NCBI GenBank assembly: GCA_020850355.1
Contig: JADZEX010000048.1
Location: 77,508 to 114,481 of the forward strand
Direction: 5' to 3'
Length of the DNA stretch: 36,974 bases
Source: Fimbriimonadaceae bacterium
Lineage (GTDB): Bacteria > Armatimonadota > UBA10988
The notes beneath the pieces were generated by a model. The model did no database searches, was not told the origin of the DNA, and saw only the letters and a program-made list of their open reading frames with translations. Positions 32,211 to 36,974 of this stretch are shown piece after piece (positions within the stretch are counted from its first letter, which is position 1; every line of letters begins with the position of its first letter). The position numbers and the translations under genes are program-made.

Positions 32211-33308
32211 ATGAAACGGATCGACCGCTACCTGCTCCGCGAGCTGCTGCCGCCGTTCGCGGCCGGCAGCCTGATCTTCATCGCGGTGATCCTGGTCAAT
32301 ACCATCGTCCTCAACAGCGCCGCCATCTTCTCGCTGAAACCACCAGCCAGCGTGATCTTGCGCTGGCTGCTCTTTCGCGTTCCGATCATCTTGACCTTCG
32401 CGCTGCCGGTCGGCTGTCTGCTGGCGACCTCCCTGGTCGTCTCGCGGCTGAATCGTGACTACGAGCTGCTGGCCTGCCGCCTCGGCGGCGTCAGCACCTG
32501 GCGGCTGTTCCGGCCGCTCTACCTGTTCGGCCTGGCCATCAGCGCCCTGAGCCTGGCCAACAACGAGTACGGCGCACCCTACTTCCGCACCAAAGCCAAC
32601 GAGGTGCTGGTGCAGCAGATCGTCCGGATGCCGGGGGCCTGGGTCAAGAGCGACATGCCGTTCCGGGCCGGTGATAGCAGTGTGGCGCATGTCGGGCGGG
32701 TCGATCTGAAGAAGCAGGAACTCTACTTCGTGCTGATCTACCAGTTCCGCGGGGGGCGCCCGCGTGAAGCGATCTGCGCCCCGCTGGCGGTCCGCGAAGG
32801 GCACGGCTGGGTGCTCCGAGACGGGCAGCACAACTGGTTCGACGAGCGCGGCCGCCTGCTACGCACCGAGCGCTTCGCGCGGCAGGCGGTGCAGTTCGAC
32901 CCGAACCTGGCCACGATGTGGGACGACGAGACCGAGCCAGAGCACCTCGCGGCGCACGAACTGGCCCGCCGTTACCGGCTCTACCACGCCGCCGGCGACC
33001 GGCCAGCGGCCAATCGGATGCTCTACTTCTACAACACCAAGTTCGCCGTGCCGCTGACCTGCCTGATCTTCGTGCTGCTGGCCGCCCCGCTCTCGCTGCG
33101 GTTCACCACCCCGGGCAAGGGCAACCCGTTGAGCGGGCTGAGCATCACCATCGCCGTAGTCTTCTTCTGCAACGGCACCATCAACTGGGCCAAGGTAATC
33201 ACCCTGGCCAGCCCGGATCCCTGGCTGCCGCCGATCCCCGCCGCCTGGCTGCACGTGCTCGTGTTCGGCCTGCTCGGCCTGCACCTCGCCCGCCGGCTGC
33301 AGCGCTGA
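32211..33308 (+). CDS. LptF/LptG-family lipopolysaccharide export permease
   Basis: The protein has 365 residues from ATG 32211, which has GAGG five bases upstream; a GTG at 32205 lies within that site and is less likely. It begins MKRIDRYLLRELLPPF, the classical opening of YjgP/YjgQ permeases. Three hydrophobic segments lie in the first 105 residues (SLIFIAVILVNTIV, FRVPIILTFALPVGCLL, LYLFGLAISALSL). A soluble periplasmic domain of about 140 residues follows, then three C-terminal segments (FAVPLTCLIFVLLAAPLSL, SGLSITIAVVFFCNG, LHVLVFGLLGLHL). Family knowledge: LptF and LptG with LptB extract lipopolysaccharide from the inner membrane and pass it to the LptC/LptA bridge. Only one permease is present here; its partner and the ATPase must be elsewhere. 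It supports a diderm cell envelope. Confidence 0.92.
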   Translation: MKRIDRYLLRELLPPFAAGSLIFIAVILVNTIVLNSAAIFSLKPPASVILRWLLFRVPIILTFALPVGCLLATSLVVSRLNRDYELLACRLGGVSTWRLFRPLYLFGLAISALSLANNEYGAPYFRTKANEVLVQQIVRMPGAWVKSDMPFRAGDSSVAHVGRVDLKKQELYFVLIYQFRGGRPREAICAPLAVREGHGWVLRDGQHNWFDERGRLLRTERFARQAVQFDPNLATMWDDETEPEHLAAHELARRYRLYHAAGDRPAANRMLYFYNTKFAVPLTCLIFVLLAAPLSLRFTTPGKGNPLSGLSITIAVVFFCNGTINWAKVITLASPDPWLPPIPAAWLHVLVFGLLGLHLARRLQR

Positions 33309-33312
33309 CCCC

Positions 33313-33341
33313 TTGACAGGCGGCCCGCGGCGGGCTACCGT
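33313..33341 (+). promoter_or_regulatory. Sigma-70-type promoter for the T-box leader and ileS
   Basis: A perfect -35 box TTGACA at 33313-33318 is followed, after exactly 17 bases, by TACCGT at 33336-33341, a weak -10 (three of six positions match TATAAT). Transcription would begin near 33348, just before stem I of the T-box. The promoter lies 4 bases after the LptF/LptG stop. Confidence 0.7.
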
Positions 33342-33349
33342 GGAGGATG

Positions 33350-33655
33350 TCAAAGACGTTGACGGGGACGAGTAGTCCTCTCCACGCTCTCAGAGAGCCG
33401 GCGGGTGGTGCGAGCCGGTGAGCGTCGAGGATCGAAGATCACCCCCGAGTCGGCGGTGCGACCCACCGGTAGCGCCGCTCGGCCTGTCCCACCGTTATCC
33501 GGGACCCGACATCGCGCCGTCCTGCAGTGGCCGGGCGCCGTGTCGCTGAGTGGGCACTCGCCAGCAGCCGCGACAGTGGGTCGCGCGGCGGGCGCCAAAT
33601 CGAGTGGTACCGCGGAGCCTTCCGTCTCGATGCAGACGGGGGCTTTTTGTTTTTG
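33350..33655 (+). promoter_or_regulatory. Isoleucine-specific T-box riboswitch controlling ileS by transcription attenuation
   Basis: The 363-base gap before ileS holds a promoter and a full T-box leader. Stem I shows the conserved AGTA turn (33371-33374), the AGAGAG bulge (33392-33397), the distal GGTGGTG...GAGCC element (33404-33415) and a specifier loop GAAG-ATC-ACCCC. The specifier triplet ATC (33438-33440) is an isoleucine codon and matches the downstream gene. A small hairpin, GTCCC/GGGAC (33486-33490 with 33501-33505), fits stem III. The T-box sequence GAGTGGTACCGCGG (33602-33615) provides the TGG bulge that pairs with the tRNA acceptor end. It overlaps a terminator hairpin. Expected behaviour: uncharged tRNA-Ile stabilises the antiterminator and ileS is transcribed; charged tRNA leads to termination. 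Confidence 0.95.
33616..33655 (+). terminator. Intrinsic terminator of the ileS T-box leader
   Basis: The stem runs from 33616 to 33644, pairing AGCC-TCCGTCT on the left with AGACGG-GGGCT on the right around a CGATGC loop, with one bulged T. It is followed directly by a T-rich tract (CTTTTTGTTTTT, to 33654). It immediately follows the T-box sequence, and in the antiterminator form the region just before it is sequestered. This is the off switch of the riboswitch. Confidence 0.92.
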
Positions 33656-33671
33656 GGGCCGGAGGATCGCG

Positions 33672-36434
33672 ATGAACTACCGTGACACGGTAACCTTGCC
33701 GCAGACCGACTTCGCGCAGCGCGCCAACCTGGCGCAGCGGGAGCCGGCGCGACTGCAGCAGTGGGCCGAGCTGGACCTCTACCAGCGGCAGCTCGCCCGC
33801 CGCGAAGCCGCCGGCGCGCCGGTCTTCGAGCTGCACGACGGCCCGCCCTACAGCAACGGTCACATCCACATCGGCCATGTCCTCAACAAGGTCCTCAAGG
33901 ACATCGTCACCCGTTACCGCGACCTCGCCGGCTACGTGGCGCGCTACCGTCCCGGCTGGGACAACCACGGGCTGCCCATCGAGTACGCCGTCAGCCAGGA
34001 GTTTCAGAAGAAGGGCAAGCCGCTGGAGACCGTCCCCCTGCGGCGGGCCTGTCGCGCCTATGCCGAGAAGTGGGTCAAGGTGCAGCGCGAGGACTTCCAG
34101 CGACTCGGCGTGCGCGGTGATTGGGAACACCCCTACCTGACGATGTCCCACGACTTCGAGGCCGGCATCGTCGAGGCCTTTGCAACCTTGGCGAAGCAGG
34201 GCTACGTCTACCGTGGCGAGCGCATCGTACAGTGGGCACCGTCGCTCCAGACGGCTCTCGCCGACGCCGAAATCGAGTACGCCGAGAAGGTCTCACCGAG
34301 CATCTACGTTGCCTTTGCGGCCACCACCCCCGGTACGGCGCTGGCCGGTCTGGAGGCGCCGCATCTGGTGATCTGGACCACCACGCCCTGGACCATCCCG
34401 GCCAATCTGGCCATCGCGGTGCATCCCGACTACGACTACCGTGTCATCGCAGCCGGGGGACGGCACTACCTGCTGGCCGACCACCTCGCCAACAGCCTGG
34501 TCGAGGCCTTCGGCTGGGCCGACGCTGTCACCGTGCGGGTCGTCAAGGGTGCAGCGCTGCTCGACGTCGTGACGCAGCATCCGCTCTACGACCGCCCATC
34601 ACCGGTGGTGGCAGCACGCTACGTCACCTTGGACGAGGGGACCGGCTGCGTCCACACCGCGCCCGGCCATGGTAAGGACGACTTCGGAACCGGCCGCAAG
34701 CATGGCCTGCCGGCCTACTGCCCGGTCGACGAACGGGGCTGCTTCACCACGGCGGTCGGCGAGCGCCTGGCGGGCCGCAAGGTGCTGCAAGCCAATGACG
34801 AGGTCTGCGCGATGCTCAGCGAGGCCGCAGCCTTGCTGCGGCGCGAGGAGTACCGGCACCAGTACCCGCACGACTGGCGAGCCCACGAGCCGATCATCTT
34901 CCGCGCCACGACGCAGTGGTTCCTGAACATCGACCACGGCCGCGACGGGGTGACCCACCGCGCCCAGGCGGTCGAGGCGGTCAAGGACGTCACCTGGTTC
35001 CCGAAGGAAGGCCACGACCGCATCCGACCGATGGTCGAGAACCGTCCCGACTGGTGCCTCTCTCGCCAACGCGCCTGGGGCGTCGGCATCCCGGCCTTCT
35101 ACTGCCAGTGCGGGGAGACCATCCTCAACCCCGCGACGCTCGACGCCGTGGTAGAAGTGGTCCGCCAGCAGGGCAGCGACGCCTGGTTCGAGTTGCCGCC
35201 GGAGCAGTTGCTGCCAGCCGGCTACACCTGCCCACAGTGCGGTGCCGCCGGCGCTACGTTCCGCAAAGAGACCGACGTGCTGGACGTCTGGTTCGACAGC
35301 GGCTCGACCCACCAGGTCTGCTACCCGCCGGAGCAGCGGCCGGTCGACCTCTACCTGGAGGGCAGCGACCAGCATCGGGGCTGGTTCAACTCCTCGTTGA
35401 TGGTCAGCGTTGGTGTGGACCGGCAGGCGCCCTACCGCAGCGTCGTCACCCACGGCTTCGTGCTTGACAGCGCTGGCAAGGCGATGAGCAAGAGCCTCGG
35501 CAACGTAGTCGCCCCGTCGACCGTGATCGACCAGTACGGTGCCGATGTGCTGCGGCTGTGGGTCGCCTCCATCGACTTCTGTCAGGATGTCCGCCTGGGC
35601 GACGAAATCCTGAAGCGGGTCGCCGACAGCTACCGCACGCTGCGCAACTCGTTCCGCTTCTTGCTGGGCAACCTGCACGACTTCGACCCGGCAGCCGACC
35701 GCGTCGCGTTCGATGCGCTGGGCGGTCTCGACCGCTACATTCTGCACCGCCTGGAAACGCTCAAGGCCCAAGCTGTGGCGCAGTATGAGAGCTACGAGTT
35801 CCAGAAGCTGGTCCAGGGCGCGCAGGCCTTTGTGCAGGAAGTCAGCGCGGTCTACCTCGACGTCGCCAAGGACGAGCTGTACTGCGGCGCGCCCAATGGT
35901 CCGGGTCGCCGCGCCATCCAGACGGTGCTCTACGATGTCTGTAGCGAACTGGCCCGGATCCTGGCGCCCGTGCTCTGCTTCACCTGCGACGAGGTCTGGG
36001 AGCATCTACCGGGAGTCGCCGGCAGTGTCCACCTGACAGACTGGCCGCTGGCGGTGCCAGAGCGGCTGGACGCAGCGCTGGCCAGCGACTTTGCGCGTCT
36101 CCTGGAGCTGCGCGACTTCGTCAAACTGCACCAAGAGCAGTTCAACGCCGACAAGCCGAAGGGAGAGAAGACCAATCCCCTGGAGATGGCGGTCGCCCTG
36201 GCCCTGCCCGCTGACGACCTGGCCATCGCGACGCGCTGGTCAGCCGAGCTGCGGGCGCTGTTGGTGGTCAGCCAGGTCTCCCTGGCAGCCGGCGAGCTGG
36301 CCTGCACCGTGCAGCCGGCCGCTGGCCACCGCTGCGAGCGCTGCTGGCGCGTCTGGGAGCCGGCCGAGTTCGGTCAAATGGCTGGTCATGAGAAGGTCTG
36401 CAACCGCTGCGCAGCGGTGGTGGAGCAGCGGTGA
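33672..36434 (+). CDS. ileS: Isoleucyl-tRNA synthetase
   Basis: The protein has 920 residues from ATG 33672, with GGAGG six bases upstream. The frame is open back to 33405, but that part lies inside the T-box and terminator and is not coding. Class I signatures are present: HIGH at residues 66-69 (in NGHIHIGHVLNKVLKD) and the KMSKS-type loop KAMSKS ending near 608. The editing domain holds WTTTPWTIPANLA and GTGCVHTAPGHGKDDF. The anticodon-binding region follows, and the C-terminus has a zinc-binding pair CERCW and CNRC, as in bacterial-type (IleS1) enzymes. It charges tRNA-Ile and edits mischarged valine. Expression should respond to tRNA-Ile charging through the T-box. Its last four bases overlap the start of the GIY-YIG gene. 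Confidence 0.98.
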   Translation: MNYRDTVTLPQTDFAQRANLAQREPARLQQWAELDLYQRQLARREAAGAPVFELHDGPPYSNGHIHIGHVLNKVLKDIVTRYRDLAGYVARYRPGWDNHGLPIEYAVSQEFQKKGKPLETVPLRRACRAYAEKWVKVQREDFQRLGVRGDWEHPYLTMSHDFEAGIVEAFATLAKQGYVYRGERIVQWAPSLQTALADAEIEYAEKVSPSIYVAFAATTPGTALAGLEAPHLVIWTTTPWTIPANLAIAVHPDYDYRVIAAGGRHYLLADHLANSLVEAFGWADAVTVRVVKGAALLDVVTQHPLYDRPSPVVAARYVTLDEGTGCVHTAPGHGKDDFGTGRKHGLPAYCPVDERGCFTTAVGERLAGRKVLQANDEVCAMLSEAAALLRREEYRHQYPHDWRAHEPIIFRATTQWFLNIDHGRDGVTHRAQAVEAVKDVTWFPKEGHDRIRPMVENRPDWCLSRQRAWGVGIPAFYCQCGETILNPATLDAVVEVVRQQGSDAWFELPPEQLLPAGYTCPQCGAAGATFRKETDVLDVWFDSGSTHQVCYPPEQRPVDLYLEGSDQHRGWFNSSLMVSVGVDRQAPYRSVVTHGFVLDSAGKAMSKSLGNVVAPSTVIDQYGADVLRLWVASIDFCQDVRLGDEILKRVADSYRTLRNSFRFLLGNLHDFDPAADRVAFDALGGLDRYILHRLETLKAQAVAQYESYEFQKLVQGAQAFVQEVSAVYLDVAKDELYCGAPNGPGRRAIQTVLYDVCSELARILAPVLCFTCDEVWEHLPGVAGSVHLTDWPLAVPERLDAALASDFARLLELRDFVKLHQEQFNADKPKGEKTNPLEMAVALALPADDLAIATRWSAELRALLVVSQVSLAAGELACTVQPAAGHRCERCWRVWEPAEFGQMAGHEKVCNRCAAVVEQR

Positions 36435-36745
36435 GCGAGCACCTCGCCTACCTCCTGCGCTGCGCCGACGGCACCCTCTACGTCGGCCTGACCGACGACC
36501 TGGAGGGCCGCGTCGCGGAGCACCAAGAAGGACTGGGCTCGGACTACACGCGCCGCCGCTTGCCGGTTGCGCTGGCCTGGTCCGACCGCTTCGCCACCCG
36601 TGAAGACGCGGCCGCCCTCGAGCGGCAACTGAAGGGCTGGAGCCGAGCCAAGAAGGAAGCCCTGATCCGCGGCGACTTTGCCGCCCTCCCTGCTCTGGCC
36701 AGACGCCGCTCGGCCAGGCCAATCGACCAGGAGCCAGGCCAATGA
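36431..36745 (+). CDS. GIY-YIG nuclease superfamily small protein (UPF0213/YhbQ-like)
   Basis: The protein has 104 residues, starting at GTG 36431, which overlaps the ileS stop (GTGA). The domain is complete: YLLRCADGTLYVGLTDDLE is the GIY-YIG strand pair (here YLL and YVG), the catalytic Arg is in LEGRVAEHQEG, YTRRRLPVALAW follows, and the conserved Glu is in AAALERQLKGWSRAKKEALI. Typical length for stand-alone GIY-YIG proteins is 80-110 residues. The members have nuclease-like folds, and their cellular substrates are mostly unknown. It is translationally coupled to ileS and so probably falls under T-box control, which is unexpected for a nuclease-type protein. The stop is followed by the inverted-repeat region at the window end. 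Confidence 0.9.
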   Translation: MSEHLAYLLRCADGTLYVGLTDDLEGRVAEHQEGLGSDYTRRRLPVALAWSDRFATREDAAALERQLKGWSRAKKEALIRGDFAALPALARRRSARPIDQEPGQ

Positions 36746-36756
36746 CCGGGTGCCTC

Positions 36757-36913
36757 GCCCTTCGACTCGGCTCCTTCGGAGCCGGCTCAGGACAAGCAGT
36801 TCAGGGGCGGGCAGCGCTCCAGGATCCGGCCGCCATCGCCGGGCCCGGCCACCCCTCCTGCCAAACCCCACCAGCTTGTCCTGAGCCGGCCGTCCGCGGC
36901 CGAGTCGAAGGGC
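36757..36913. repeat. Long imperfect inverted repeat downstream of the GIY-YIG gene
   Basis: The left arm, 36757-36797, reads from GCCCTTCGACTCGG to GCCGGCTCAGGACAAGC. The right arm, 36874-36913, is its reverse complement except for the centre. In the left arm the centre is a hairpin CGGCTCC-TTC-GGAGCCG; in the right arm it is CGGCC-GTCCGC-GGCCG read on the same strand. So the centres differ but each stays self-complementary. The arms flank a 76-base spacer. No gene is seen in 36746-36974. Confidence 0.88.
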
Positions 36914-36974
36914 GGAGTCGCCGCACCAACTGCCAGCACGCTGCTCCGTGCTCCGCCTACCAACCCCCACCAGC
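36861..36974 (+). repeat. Direct repeat of a 15-bp C-rich tract at the window end
   Basis: CCAAACCCCACCAGC at 36861-36875 recurs as CCAACCCCCACCAGC at 36960-36974, with one mismatch, exactly at the window edge. The first copy runs directly into the right arm of the inverted repeat (CTTGTCCTGAG...), so a further inverted-repeat copy may follow outside the window. Confidence 0.6.

Noticed and set aside
33405-33671. 89-codon upstream extension of the ileS frame
   Set aside because: It lies in the T-box and its terminator; the ribosome binding site and conserved N-terminus place the start at 33672.
1-36974. CRISPR arrays, tRNA or rRNA genes, insertion sequences, prophage or defence islands
   Set aside because: I looked for regular direct repeats with unique spacers, clover-leaf sequences with CCA-type ends, transposase motifs and nuclease/toxin pairs, and saw none beyond the repeats listed.

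Overview
The window is about 37 kb of very GC-rich, densely packed bacterial chromosome. It has no tRNA, rRNA, CRISPR array, phage gene or transposase that I can see. An LptF/LptG-family permease, several lipoproteins and many signal peptides indicate a diderm (outer-membrane) bacterium. A complete isoleucine T-box leader sits in front of ileS, and T-boxes are best known from Terrabacteria (Firmicutes, Actinobacteria, Chloroflexi, Deinococcus). LamG/WbsX-type secreted glycan enzymes, a sialate O-acetylesterase, Gfo/Idh/MocA oxidoreductases and multi-PAS hybrid kinases are typical of little-cultured polysaccharide degraders. A diderm Terrabacteria lineage such as Armatimonadota, or a planctomycete-like lineage, would fit. 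This placement is inference; no marker gene here settles it.

Layout. (1) 1-1537, plus: 5'-truncated HtrA protease and a small lipoprotein. (2) 9301-1684, minus: hybrid histidine kinase, Gfo/Idh/MocA oxidoreductase, second and larger hybrid histidine kinase. (3) 9464-16627, plus, divergent from (2): a secreted LamG-WbsX-LamG protein, a secreted protein of unknown family that looks like a TIM-barrel hydrolase, and a glycyl radical enzyme with no activase nearby. (4) 16628-17028: intergenic block of degenerate repeats plus a hairpin. (5) 18567-17029, minus: secreted sialate O-acetylesterase family protein. (6) 27092-18622, minus: a long, mostly overlapping run of rbfA, truB, polX, sugar nucleotidyltransferase, TPR membrane protein, polytopic membrane protein, coiled-coil membrane protein, moeA, Nudix-like protein and a small membrane protein. 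(7) 27172-28377, plus: lipoprotein fused to a TlpA-type thioredoxin. (8) 32136-28366, minus: two paralogous secreted helical proteins with LTxxQ-like motifs, a small coiled-coil protein and a UbiB/AarF kinase, each separated by 2 bases. (9) 32211-36745, plus: LptF/LptG permease, promoter, Ile T-box and terminator, ileS, GIY-YIG protein. (10) 36746-36974: an inverted repeat and a short direct repeat that runs to the window edge.

How it works together. Blocks 2, 3 and 5 look like sensing, capture and catabolism of a complex glycan, with a radical enzyme as an unusual cytoplasmic step. Block 6 mixes ribosome and tRNA maturation with cofactor and envelope functions. Block 8 looks like an envelope-stress or envelope-lipid module. 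Block 9 joins envelope transport to isoleucine-responsive control of aminoacylation.

The most rewarding items are the Ile T-box in a diderm, the paired LTxxQ-like proteins with the UbiB kinase, the orphan glycyl radical enzyme beside an unrecognised secreted protein, and the two intergenic repeat systems.
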